Below are positions 28,846 to 37,189 of a stretch of DNA of 64,000 bases, in pieces. This stretch comes from Bacteroidota bacterium (GTDB taxonomy: Bacteria > Bacteroidota > Bacteroidia > B-17B0 > Aurantibacillaceae), in assembly GCA_016702705.1 (NCBI GenBank), contig JADJDM010000001.1:434001-498000 (forward strand). Direction: 5' to 3'. Made by a program: the position numbers and the translations under genes. The notes below the pieces were generated by a model. The model saw nothing but the letters and a program-made list of their open reading frames with translations. It did no database searches and had not been told where the DNA came from. Position 1 is the first letter of the stretch. Each line of letters starts with the position of its first letter.

Positions 28846-30400
28846 TTTTCTTCCTGTTCATTTTCATCATCGCCCAACACTGCAAACCAAGAAATTAATC
28901 TTCTTCTTAATTTACTGTTGTATGTTTGAATTTGCCATTCAGCATAATTATCAGTTGCATTAATGCATTTGCAAAACTGACGAATACGGTATTTTTTTTC
29001 TTCACCTAATAAAGAGAATAATTCAAAGGCTTCTTCTAAATCACCTGAGTTTTCACGTATTCTAAGGAAATGATCTTCTAAAGAATCTTCTAAAACGGAT
29101 TGTGGACGTAAGCCTTTTTTAATGCATCTCATGTAATGATCACGCACAATAAATGCTTCCATGGATGAACTTAAAAAACGCTGCTTAATCTCTTCAGGCA
29201 TTTCATAATCGTTCTCCATTTCAAAATCCCACTCATCTTTGTATCTATTCTCTAAATACATTTGAGGGGCAATGAATACATGTTTCCAATCAACCGGAAT
29301 TTGCCACAAACCAAAACGGCGTGCGTTATTTCCTAAGTCGATGATATTAAATGTTTTTTTATGAGGCAACACACGTGAACCACGACCAATCATTTGATGA
29401 TATAGTGTAAGTGATTTTGTTGCACGATTCAGCATAATCGTTTCAACACCAGGCTCATCAAAACCAGTAGTTAAAATACTTACTGATGTTAGAATTCCGT
29501 TTGGTGTATTTCTAAACCAGTCTAATACTTCTGCACGCTCTCTATCTGTGAAAGTACTATCCAAATGTTTTACTGGATAATTCTTTCTCTTAAACATTTC
29601 GCATACTGACCTACTAGATAAAATACCACTATTAAAAATTAGTGTTTTTGTTCCCTTTGCAACTTCTTCGTAAGCATCAATTAACTTACTTTGCATCATT
29701 GCTGAGCTATATAATAACTCCGATGAACCAACCGTAAACTCACCTGTTGAGCCAATTTTTAGTGTACTTAAATTTACATCGTAACTATAGGTTGTTGATT
29801 CGCACAAATATCCATTTCCTATTAAATTATTGATACTTTCTCCGATGATAATATCATTGTAGGTATCACGTAAAGGAAGTTTTTTGTTACTACTTAAAGG
29901 TGTTGCTGTAACACCTAAAATATTAATGTCTTCGAAATGATGGAATATTTTTCGGAACGAATTGTAATGCGCCTCATCCACAATCACTAATCCAATACCT
30001 TCTAAAAAATTATCGTTTTCTTGTAATCTATTATTTAATGTTTCAACTAAAGCCGTGTAACAATTGTTTTCGTCATCCTTTGGTAAATTTTTACAGAGCT
30101 ATTTACCACCATGTTCTTAATGCCTTTCTCAGCAAGCATATCAGATGTTTGTTTAGAAAGCTCAATACGATGAGTACGAATTAAGACCTTTTTCTTGTAT
30201 TGCTCAATATAGCGATTTGCAATCTCAGCAAAGATAATTGTTTTACCGCCACCAGTAGGCAATTGAAACAATACATTACTGTTTGGAGGAAGGTCTACCA
30301 ATTTTGAAAAAATCTCATCAACAGCTTTTTGCTGATAAGGATATAATTTTTTTGGTTCAACTGCTTGTTGTGTTTGAACTAAGCCTTCTGCTTCTTGCAT
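28842..30400 (-). CDS. DEAH-box superfamily 2 helicase (one apparent frameshift)
   Basis: About 520 residues when one A is restored in an A-run near 30092. Motifs in order: 'LYPYQQKAVDEIF' (Q-like), Walker A 'LPTGGGKT', Ia 'VLIRTHRIEL', DEAH in 'GLVIVDEAHYNSF', III 'ILGVTATPLSS', 'TLIFNSGILSS', 'SILTTGFDEPG' and VI 'YHQMIGRGSRV'. This is the type I restriction R subunit/RadD-like architecture without nuclease domains, so ATP-driven DNA translocation or repair is likely; the exact role is unknown. The N-terminus is Gln-rich. It overlaps the 3' end of prfB. Confidence 0.87.
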
Positions 30401-30457
30401 AAATTTTCAAAAAATGGAACTTCCAAAGATAGGCTTAAATTTCCATTCGGCAATGGG

Positions 30458-30815
30458 GGGGTCTCGATACATTTTTTGCTGGCTTTTAACAATTTATGCA
30501 CATGCGTAATCACGGCGCCAACAAAAAACACTCGACCTGACATACGGATTCGCTCTTAGTTCTTTGAACTAATTTGTAATGGTTCATTACACGTATGTCA
30601 GGCTGAGTGTTTGCGTTTTATTCGGGAGGGGGGGCGGGATATTTTTTGGGGCTTTAAAAATAAACCACACGGGAAAAAAGAGGGCCAAAAAAAAAAACCC
30701 CACCCCGCGGCCCCCCGCCCGCCCCCAAGGTTCATAACGTATGTCAGGTCGAGTGTTTTAATTACATCATACTTCGCTTGGCGAAGTATGATGTAATTAA
30801 AATGTATCGAGACCC
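30458..30815. repeat. Nested-palindrome element with GC-homopolymer core (MITE-like)
   Basis: A 358-bp non-coding block bounded by perfect 17-bp inverted repeats (30458-30474 and 30799-30815; GGGTCTCGATACATTTT). Inside is a perfect 21-bp inverted pair (30525-30545 and 30739-30759) plus a third, slightly altered copy at 30593-30612. There is also a perfect 22-bp-arm hairpin at 30756-30802 and small hairpins (TTAGTTC/GAACTAA; TGTAATG/CATTACA). The core 30625-30727 is runs of G, A and C, quite unlike the AT-rich surroundings. No coding capacity is credible. It could be a small transposable relic or a misassembled hairpin. Confidence 0.7.
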
Positions 30816-30829
30816 TTGTTTACCGTGAT

Positions 30830-31756
30830 TTACTCTTTTCCTATAAACTTCACATTCCTCAAAAGTCCATTATATTTTGTCCTTTTAACCGCGCTTTTAG
30901 AAAACACTTTTTTAAATGTTTCTTCTGTAATTTCTTGCCACTGGTTTTTGTCCCAATCTAACAATCCGTTTTTATTTTCGAATAAAGGTTCGTTGTGTGG
31001 TTTGCTAAAGCTGTTCCAAGGGCAAACATCCTGACACACATCGCAACCAAAAACCCAATCATCCATTTTGTTTTTAAATGAACTCGGAATGTTTTCTTTT
31101 AATTCAATTGTTAAATAGGAAATACATTTGCTTCCATCAACAACATAAGGAGAAACTATAGCTTGTGTGGGGCAAGCATCAAGGCATTTGGTGCATGTGC
31201 CACAAAAATCTTTTATAGGTGAATCGTATTCTAGTTCTACATCACAAATAATTTCGGCAATAAAATAAAAAGAGCCGCTGCCTTTGTTAATGAGGTTTGC
31301 ATTTTTTCCAATCCAACCTAATCCGCTTTTTGCTGCCCATGCTTTATCGAGTACAGGTGCAGAGTCAACAAAACATCTGCCGTTCACCTCACCTATTTCT
31401 TCTTGCATGCGTTCTAAAAATTCTTTACACTTTGCTTTAATTACATCGTGGTAATCATTGCCGTATGCATACTTTGAAATCTTTGGTGCATCAGGGTTTT
31501 GTTGTTGAGCAGGAAAATAATTTAATAATAATGAAATAACAGATTTAGAACCTTCAACCAATAAACGTGGATCTAAACGTTTATCGAAATGATTTTCCAT
31601 GTACTTCATTTCGCCGTGCATGTTGTTGTTGAGCCATTTTTCTAAACGTGGAGCTTCCTCTGCTAAAAAATCAGCTTTTGATATACCGCAATAATCAAAA
31701 CCCAAGCGCTTTGCTTCTTGTTTAATAAAGGCTGTATGTTTTGATTTACTATACAT
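30830..31756 (-). CDS. queG: Epoxyqueuosine reductase QueG
   Basis: About 308 residues. QueG reduces epoxyqueuosine to queuosine in tRNA, using cobalamin and two [4Fe-4S] clusters. Seen: 'RLGFDYCGISKADFL', 'YGNDYHDVIK', 'DSAPVLDKAWAAKSGLGWIG' with the catalytic Asp, and the ferredoxin motifs 'CGTCTKCLDACPT' and 'CDVCQDVCPWN'. I chose the ATG at 31756 (MYSKSKHTAF); the longer frame from 31795 adds residues that belong to the overlapping upstream gene. It overlaps that gene by 8 bp, so the pair is co-translated. Confidence 0.92.
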   Translation of the reverse strand: MYSKSKHTAFIKQEAKRLGFDYCGISKADFLAEEAPRLEKWLNNNMHGEMKYMENHFDKRLDPRLLVEGSKSVISLLLNYFPAQQQNPDAPKISKYAYGNDYHDVIKAKCKEFLERMQEEIGEVNGRCFVDSAPVLDKAWAAKSGLGWIGKNANLINKGSGSFYFIAEIICDVELEYDSPIKDFCGTCTKCLDACPTQAIVSPYVVDGSKCISYLTIELKENIPSSFKNKMDDWVFGCDVCQDVCPWNSFSKPHNEPLFENKNGLLDWDKNQWQEITEETFKKVFSKSAVKRTKYNGLLRNVKFIGKE

Positions 31757-32293
31757 GCAGAGGAAATTTTTTATAAACGTTCCAGCGCTTGCCATCGTGT
31801 TTTAATAATGCAAAGGATTCGCAATTAAATGCAGCTTTAAAATCTTTCTCTTTATAAATTTGCCACGCTTTTGCAAATAGTTCTTTTTTTAAATCTCTAA
31901 ATGCAACAGTAATGTGTGGATGGAATCCGCGCAAATCTTCATCTTGATTAAACAGATTCAACATTTGTTTCACGTGACGCACCAATTGCTTTTGAAGTTT
32001 GTTTAGTGTTTCATTTTTCTCAACATCAATAAAAATTACACGCTCGCCAAAACGAGAAAATTTGTTTAATGAAATTTCGATGTTTTTTTCTTCAAAAGTA
32101 AAAGCTGCTAGTTGCTCTATTAATTTATCCTCTTTGTTTTCTTTCCACAAAAAGGCATGTGCAGAGTAATGTGTGCGGGTGAACGCAAGGCGCCTTTGCT
32201 ATTGTAGGTGTCAGCAAAATCTTGTTTGATGGCTACAATTTCATTGCACAGTTTTTCATGTGGAACAATGGCTATAAAATATCGTTGCTCCAT
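31749..32293 (-). CDS. 2'-5' RNA ligase-like 2H phosphoesterase (one apparent frameshift)
   Basis: From the ATG at 32293 the frame reads 'MEQRYFIAIVPHEKLCNE' and 'SPAHITLHMPF'; one T missing near 32145 shifts it, and it continues 'LWKENKEDKLIEQLAAF' to 'RGFHPHITVAFRDL'. The two HxT motifs (HIT twice) define the 2H phosphoesterase superfamily, which opens or forms 2'-5' or cyclic phosphate bonds in RNA. About 181 residues, normal length. The stop overlaps the queG start, and both act on RNA. Confidence 0.83.
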
Positions 32294-32341
32294 TTAATTT
32301 GCTCTGTGTTTTTTGGTAACTTGCACCCTGTAAAGATAAGA

Positions 32342-32463
32342 GTAGAATTTATCTTATGCAATCTCTCATCGTTGAACGGCAAAATTAAAAGCCTCATTTA
32401 CACAAGTAAACTGCGTTTTTAATTTTTTGTTCGCCTCGATATATCGCATAAGATAAATTCTAC
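32342..32463. repeat. Long hairpin element in a divergent promoter region
   Basis: Perfect 18-bp inverted repeats (GTAGAATTTATCTTATGC at 32342-32359 and its complement at 32446-32463) enclose an A/T-rich middle stem (near 32378-32390 with 32413-32428) and an apical TTTAC/GTAAA stem (about 32397-32410). The block lies between the divergent 2H gene and the GTG-started gene at 32480. It could be a structured RNA, a MITE or an operator. Confidence 0.6.
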
Positions 32464-32479
32464 ATAAATAAACATAACC

Positions 32480-32824
32480 GTGCAAGAAAAGAAAGAAAGT
32501 GATTGGAGTTTAGTTTCGAAAAAACTAAAAGAACTATATGGCGAGGAACCGCAAATAGATGGAATCCTTTTTTTAATTGGCGTACAAGAGCTGGGCATGG
32601 GTTATAAAAAGTTTAAGAAAGATGATAAGCTTGCAGTAATGCACATTGCTATTTGTACTTTATTAGAACCTTATGGCTTTTACGAATTTGCAGGAAGAGA
32701 TGAAGACGGCTGGCCACATTGGAACATTAAAGAAACCATACCACACCTAGAAGGCAAACAACAAAATAAATTAATGACTGAAGCAATTATAGATTACTTT
32801 AGAAATAATGGGTTTATTGAGTAA
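32480..32824 (+). CDS. Conserved small cytoplasmic protein, function unknown
   Basis: A 114-residue protein starting at GTG 32480. No signal peptide; acidic/basic mixed with 'IDGILFLIGVQELGMGYKKF', 'LAVMHIAICTLLEPYGFYEF' and 'GRDEDGWPHWNI'. The well-defined fold-like pattern and clean frame suggest a real gene. I cannot name the family. It overlaps the next ORF by 17 bases. Confidence 0.65.
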   Translation: MQEKKESDWSLVSKKLKELYGEEPQIDGILFLIGVQELGMGYKKFKKDDKLAVMHIAICTLLEPYGFYEFAGRDEDGWPHWNIKETIPHLEGKQQNKLMTEAIIDYFRNNGFIE

Positions 32825-33497
32825 AATAAAAATAACCCTTCTTTTATTGCTTTTTGTTTTTATGCAAAAAGTGAATGCTCAATATTATGCGACCCTAAAT
32901 AAACTTGATACTAATAAATACATTCGTTTTGGCGTTGTTCCATACCAATTTTTATCAAGAAGTTCTGGTTTGTATATAGCTTATCAATTCAAAAATTGTG
33001 AATTTGAGTTCCGCCCAACTTATACTATACGGACCAAAAATTTAAGTGTTCCATATATGACAGGAATTAAGAATGACAGATATTTTTATCAAGGACTAAA
33101 CAACAATTTTCTATTTCAACCTAATTTACCAAATAACGAACACTTTCGACTTATTTTAATTTATCGATTATGGTGGTTTAAAAATCAAAAAATACCCGTT
33201 GATGGTGTTTCATTATCGAGTAGTTATTCATTTAGCCTAAAACAGAACGCATTTCTGCAAGGCCCAGGCGGTGGAATAGAATATAAGTGGGATGGAAACA
33301 ATCGCAAATTTGATTGCAATTTTTATTTTAATCTTACTCAAAGTTTTTTGTTCGGTGAAAGAACAATCTTATCTGGATATGCAGGATATTTCGGAAATCA
33401 AAAACCTCCAATTACTGAAAAAATTCATCGTTTTATCTTTAACCTAACTTTTGGTTTTGAATTAGGATACAAAAAAATTAATTCTACTAGTCATTAG
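32808..33497 (+). CDS. Secreted or outer-membrane protein, function unknown
   Basis: A 229-residue protein with a signal peptide (about residues 1-24, ending VNAQ) and Tyr/Phe/Arg-rich alternating strands ('YIRFGVVPYQFLSRSSGLYI', 'FRLILIYRLWWFKNQ', 'FIFNLTFGFELGYKK') that fit an outer-membrane barrel. The ATG overlaps the end of the preceding gene. Its 3' end overlaps the convergent YARHG gene by 11 bases. Function unknown. Confidence 0.65.
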   Translation: MGLLSKIKITLLLLLFVFMQKVNAQYYATLNKLDTNKYIRFGVVPYQFLSRSSGLYIAYQFKNCEFEFRPTYTIRTKNLSVPYMTGIKNDRYFYQGLNNNFLFQPNLPNNEHFRLILIYRLWWFKNQKIPVDGVSLSSSYSFSLKQNAFLQGPGGGIEYKWDGNNRKFDCNFYFNLTQSFLFGERTILSGYAGYFGNQKPPITEKIHRFIFNLTFGFELGYKKINSTSH

Positions 33498-34616
33498 CCT
33501 TTTTCCTCTTCCCCTCCAAATATTTTATCTGCGCAATAAATTTATTTTCTGCGTATTTTAATTTTACATCTTCTGCTTTAATTGCGGGGTCGGGAGTGTA
33601 CCAAAAAAATTGGGAGTAAAAACTTGAATAGGTTTTGTTTTTAAAAACTACTCTACGCAATGCGTAAGTGTAATTACGGAGAATACCTAATTGTGTTAAA
33701 CTTAATTCTTCTGCTGTTGTTGAGTCGGGTGCATAAGGTTGTAAAGAACAATATTTTGCAATAGCAGAGAGTTCTTCAGAACCAATACAATTTTTTTTGC
33801 TTTTACACCATTTACTTGCCCAGCTGTGCCAACCATGTTCGCCAATACTTATATCATAATCAGGTGCAAAGTTTTTTGCTTTAAACGATAAATAACCGCT
33901 GTTTAAATGCACCATTTTAATTTTATTACCTAACTCAAAACCCGGAGTAAAAAGTGACTCAGAAGTCTTTTTAATTGTTCCTTTGCCAATTATTTTCCAA
34001 TCGATGGCGCGCTTGTCTTTCCAAAAGGTTGAAGGCACATAAAAAATTCCTTGGTCTAAATGCACCTGCAATTCAAAATCATCTATTTGTTTATTTGCCC
34101 AGCGTTTACCTGTTGTTATTTGATAATCAAAGGTACGTTGCAATTCAACTGAGCTTCCTGCCTTATAGCTGTAAGTATGCTTAATGGTATTTAAACCAGG
34201 TTTAAACACTACATCAAAATAATACACAAAATCATTTCCGTCTATTTTTGTTTTAGAGGAGAAAGAAGTTTCTTTCATTTTCTGAATTTTGTATTCGAGC
34301 TCTACACCATTAACAATTACAATAAAATCTGAAATAGAAGGATGTTTCATTTGCTCATCTGTAACATCACCATCTGCAGGTGGTGTAACAAAACCAACGG
34401 TTAGTTTTTTTTCGGCTCCAGGATTAAAGAATTCAAAATTTATATCTACGCCCATCCACTCAAAATCGCGTACATAAAATTTAAGCAACTCTTTTTTAAG
34501 GAAATTTCTGTTTCTTGTAATGGAATAAGGTTGTTGCCAGATGCGAAGAATGAGCCATCATTGGCTAGTGTTTTTTGAGCGAATACAAATAAAATTATTA
34601 TTACTAATCCTCTCAT
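33487..34616 (-). CDS. YARHG-domain secreted protein (one apparent frameshift)
   Basis: The ATG at 34616 gives a signal peptide (MRGLVIIILFVFAQKTLA) and 'NDGSFFASGNNLIPLQETE'; one A missing near 34492 shifts the frame. The body continues 'LKFYVRDFEWMGVDINFEFF' with a DUF4424-like beta-sandwich character. The C-terminus, 'QLGILRNYTYALRRVVF' to 'YSQFFWYTPDP', is a YARHG domain, a short extracellular module found beside peptidase or envelope domains. About 377 residues. The stop of the upstream ORF overlaps its start (TAATG), so it is translationally coupled to the lipoprotein genes. Confidence 0.75.
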
Positions 34617-34948
34617 TAATTTTGTTTCTTCTTTACAAATCGTGGTTTTTTCTTTTCCTCTTTTGTGAAAGTAAATTTCCCTTCTTTTAATTCAAGCTCG
34701 TAATTTCCTTCTGTAATTTCAATTTTTGGTTCATCATTATCTAATTCATTTTTTAGAGAAAGAATAAATTTAAAATCACTAGTTAATGTTCCGTTTAATA
34801 CGCCATCAAAACTTATAGGCGCGTCGCCCCCACCCGTTTGCTCAGCAAAAACAATGGTTTCGGTAATTTTGTTTTTGTAAATAGAAGTAGCATAAATTGT
34901 TTTCGAATAAGAGAAGGGACAAGCGTCTTCTGTTTGGTAATCCAACAT
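34616..34948 (-). CDS. C-terminal half of split lipoprotein, or separate small protein
   Basis: A 110-residue ORF in the same frame as the preceding lipoprotein, separated from it only by one TAG. It has no signal peptide and begins mid-domain ('MLDYQTEDACPFSYSKTIYA'), ending in a Lys-rich tail. This suggests the two ORFs are one interrupted gene of about 267 residues. Function unknown. Confidence 0.55.
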   Translation of the reverse strand: MLDYQTEDACPFSYSKTIYATSIYKNKITETIVFAEQTGGGDAPISFDGVLNGTLTSDFKFILSLKNELDNDEPKIEITEGNYELELKEGKFTFTKEEKKKPRFVKKKQN

Positions 34949-35422
34949 CTATAACAATAAGGAAGTGTTTTCGCTAGTTTTAATCTGTGTAATACAAAAG
35001 GCTTTTGAATACATTACCGCACCCATATCCAATTGCTGTTTCCACTCTTCGTATTTTCCCAATGCTTTAACCGAATCAATGATGTTGAATTTTTCTACTG
35101 CATAATCCACATCCATAAACAAGTCGTTTTTTACAACAGATGTAGCAAGCATGTTTACTTGCTTTCTTCTTAATTTTTTGCCCAGCTTTATCTTCTCTAT
35201 GTTTTTTGCTTCTATGCTAAAAGGTAAAGTTTCTGTTGTGGTAAAAAAGCTAATCAAACTATCCAATGCAGGATTAGGTTCAATTACTTCAAGCGGGGCA
35301 GCTATCGTATCTTTTACCGAATCTTGTTTAGATACAGTAACAATTTCCTTTTCAGGAACATCGCTTGAACACGATGTTAAAACTAAAAAAGAAACAAAAA
35401 GTAAAAGGGATAAGATGCGCAT
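34949..35422 (-). CDS. Lipoprotein, N-terminal part, ended by an in-frame amber codon
   Basis: A 157-residue ORF with a lipoprotein signal peptide (MRILSLLLFVSFLVLTSC), a Ser/Asp/Glu linker and a helical region ('KKLRRKQVNMLATSVVKND'). TAG at 34949-34951 stops it after 'TSENTSLLL', and the following ATG continues in frame. It lies 14 bases after the DtxR/MntR-type gene and is probably co-transcribed with it. Family not recognised. Confidence 0.65.
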   Translation of the reverse strand: MRILSLLLFVSFLVLTSCSSDVPEKEIVTVSKQDSVKDTIAAPLEVIEPNPALDSLISFFTTTETLPFSIEAKNIEKIKLGKKLRRKQVNMLATSVVKNDLFMDVDYAVEKFNIIDSVKALGKYEEWKQQLDMGAVMYSKAFCITQIKTSENTSLLL

Positions 35423-35436
35423 ATAATTTGTTTTAT

Positions 35437-36093
35437 TTATTCTTTCTCAACAAGTAAACGCTCGCACACCAATCCACTCAGGTGTTCTGAGGTACGCTTG
35501 CCATAACTTACTTCCATGCTACCATCAAATTTTTCGATGGATTTGATTTTTATTTTAATACCCAGTTTTAATTCACGGGTATTTAAAAACTTAAGAAAAT
35601 CTCCAGAGGAATTAGTAACGCCCGAAAGTTTTAATGTATCTCCTACTTTGCAATCGCTTAATTTACTAAAGTGAATCCACTCCATTTTACCTGTTTTATC
35701 TGGAATAGGAGAGCCGTGCGGATCAAACTTTGGATAACCAAGTAATTCATCCATTTTCTCGAAAAACTCAGGAGAATGAATGTGTTCGATTTGTTCAGCA
35801 ATTTCATGAACCTGTTCCCAGCCAAAACTCATTTGTTCCACAAGAAACATTTCGGTAAGGCGGTGTTTACGAATAATTAATCCGGCTTCCCTCCTGCCCT
35901 TTTCGGTTAGTTTTAAAGGTTTGTAACTTTCGTAATGAACCAACTTTTTTTCACCCAGTTTTTTCATCATACTGGTAACCGTTGGCATTTTTATTTGCAA
36001 GTGTTTGCTAAGCTCGTTTACGCTCACTTCTCCATTCTCTTGCGAAAGATTGAATAAGGCTTTTAAATAGTTTTCTTCGGTAAGAGAATTCAT
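35437..36093 (-). CDS. DtxR/MntR-family metal-dependent regulator
   Basis: About 218 residues from the ATG at 36093 (MNSLTEENYLKALFNLSQEN), the usual family start; an upstream in-frame start at 36177 would overlap the palindromic promoter region. An N-terminal winged helix ('SVNELSKHLQIKMPTVTSMM') is followed by the metal-binding/dimerisation domain ('KHRLTEMFLVEQMSFGWEQV', 'EIAEQIEHIHSPEFFEKMDE' with the typical His/Glu/Met ligands). A C-terminal FeoA-like SH3 domain ends it ('LSDCKVGDTLKLSGV'). It represses metal uptake when Fe or Mn is plentiful. The nearby TonB receptor promoter carries a fitting operator. Confidence 0.88.
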   Translation of the reverse strand: MNSLTEENYLKALFNLSQENGEVSVNELSKHLQIKMPTVTSMMKKLGEKKLVHYESYKPLKLTEKGRREAGLIIRKHRLTEMFLVEQMSFGWEQVHEIAEQIEHIHSPEFFEKMDELLGYPKFDPHGSPIPDKTGKMEWIHFSKLSDCKVGDTLKLSGVTNSSGDFLKFLNTRELKLGIKIKIKSIEKFDGSMEVSYGKRTSEHLSGLVCERLLVEKE

Positions 36094-36168
36094 GATTGCT
36101 AAGGTAAAAGTAATAATGTAAAGTCCAAGCTTATTCTCTTTGGTTTTTTTGATGTTTAAATTGTTTTG

Positions 36169-36197
36169 TAAGAACAAATATTTTATATTTGTTCTTA
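36169..36197. promoter_or_regulatory. 29-bp hyphenated palindrome upstream of the DtxR/MntR gene
   Basis: Perfect 13-bp arms (TAAGAACAAATAT and ATATTTGTTCTTA) with a TTT centre, between the regulator gene and the divergent small gene at 36242. A candidate operator, perhaps for autoregulation. Confidence 0.6.
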
Positions 36198-36241
36198 GCG
36201 ATATTTTTGTGAATTTATTATTTTAAACCAATTTTTTTTCC

Positions 36242-36481
36242 ATGCCTAATTTACGTGATATTTTATCTCCAATTATTTCTGATGCTACTGAAGTACAACA
36301 CGAACTTTTTACACATGTAGATGAGAAGTTTGTGGGTAAACTTTTGTATAGAAATTATGACCTCACAAACCTTGATTCTGAATTAAAAGAGATTCACGCA
36401 CAATTACAAGGTCATGCTTATGATTACACTGTTGAAGTACAAACAATAATTAAAATAACAGCTGAAAACCGCAATTTATAA
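36242..36481 (+). CDS. Small conserved-looking protein, function unknown
   Basis: A 79-residue acidic cytoplasmic protein ('MPNLRDILSPIISDATEVQH', 'AYDYTVEVQTIIKITAEN'). A -7-like box TATTTTTG at 36202-36209 precedes it. No family recognised. It is divergent from the DtxR/MntR gene. Confidence 0.55.
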   Translation: MPNLRDILSPIISDATEVQHELFTHVDEKFVGKLLYRNYDLTNLDSELKEIHAQLQGHAYDYTVEVQTIIKITAENRNL

Positions 36482-36511
36482 CAATTACTAACCCCCTAAA
36501 AACAAATAAAT

Positions 36512-37054
36512 ATGATTAAAAATTTACTTTTTGGATTACTCTTCTTTTTTAGCGTTAATGCATTTTCTCAGCAAACTTATACTGTTACTTATAACTCTAC
36601 TTCAAATGTAACTTGTGATATTGGGGATACATTAAAATTTTATGGTACAATACCTGGCTTTTATGGTGTGTCTATAGGCAGCTCAGTAGTTATTGCTCCA
36701 CATGCTTGTAATACATCCCCTTATTATATTGGATATTATGTTGTTGTGAGTGGTGATAATACATTTGGCATTAACGGCACTTGGAATGGCACCATAACAG
36801 TAAACCCAGGTGTTGGTCTTAGTTACACTAAACAACAAAGCAATAAAATTTCTTTATTCCCAAACCCTTTTACAAGCCTGCTAAAGGTAAGCTCAATAAG
36901 CAAAGCTGAGTTAAGTGTGTTTAACATTACAGGTAAAAGCATTTTAAAACAACATATAAACGAAGGCGCTACTGAGCTTGATTTATCGTCGTTTGCAGCA
37001 GGTGTTTATTTTATAAGAGTTGGCGCAAGTACTTACCGCGTTATTAAAGAGTAG
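36512..37054 (+). CDS. Small T9SS-secreted protein
   Basis: A 180-residue protein. A signal peptide (MIKNLLFGLLFFFSVNAFSQ) is followed by a small beta domain ('YTVTYNSTSNVTCDIGDTLK', 'CNTSPYYIGYYVVVSGDNTF') with a loosely cupredoxin-like look but no complete copper-ligand set. A type A T9SS sorting tail ends it ('SLFPNPFTSLLKVSS', 'AGVYFIRVGASTYRVIKE'). A strong terminator follows. Function unknown. Confidence 0.8.
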   Translation: MIKNLLFGLLFFFSVNAFSQQTYTVTYNSTSNVTCDIGDTLKFYGTIPGFYGVSIGSSVVIAPHACNTSPYYIGYYVVVSGDNTFGINGTWNGTITVNPGVGLSYTKQQSNKISLFPNPFTSLLKVSSISKAELSVFNITGKSILKQHINEGATELDLSSFAAGVYFIRVGASTYRVIKE

Positions 37055-37087
37055 GTTTTCTATTTCGTTTCTTTAAATAAATTATTT

Positions 37088-37113
37088 AAACCGCCCCACA
37101 AGGCGGTTTTTTT
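37088..37113 (+). terminator. Intrinsic terminator
   Basis: AAACCGCC/GGCGGTTT stem with a short CCACAA-type loop and a T-run, 33 bases after the T9SS protein stop. Confidence 0.88.
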
Positions 37114-37155
37114 ATTTCTATAAGCAAATCATAATAAGCATAGTTTAATATATTT

Positions 37156-37171
37156 GTTAGATTAATCTAAC
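37156..37171. promoter_or_regulatory. DtxR/MntR-like operator in the TonB receptor promoter
   Basis: GTTAGATTAATCTAAC is a perfect 16-bp palindrome placed exactly between a -33 TTTG (37153-37156) and the -7 box (37178-37185). It resembles the TTAGGTTAG-type half sites bound by DtxR/IdeR proteins. Confidence 0.65.
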
Positions 37172-37177
37172 TATTTA

Positions 37178-37185
37178 TATATTTG
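37178..37185 (+). promoter_or_regulatory. -7 promoter box of the TonB receptor gene
   Basis: TATATTTG matches TAnnTTTG and ends 4 bases before the ATG at 37190, with TTTG about 21 bases upstream as the -33 element. Confidence 0.72.
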
Positions 37186-37189
37186 CATT

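Noticed and set aside
30525..30759. Integron attC site
   Set aside because: The inverted repeats are imperfect as in attC, but no GTTRRRY/RYYYAAC ends and no integrase or cassette genes are present.
31966..31983. A further parS-like sequence (TTTGTTTCACGTGACGC)
   Set aside because: Only one half matches the palindrome; it lies inside the 2H gene and lacks the symmetric right arm.
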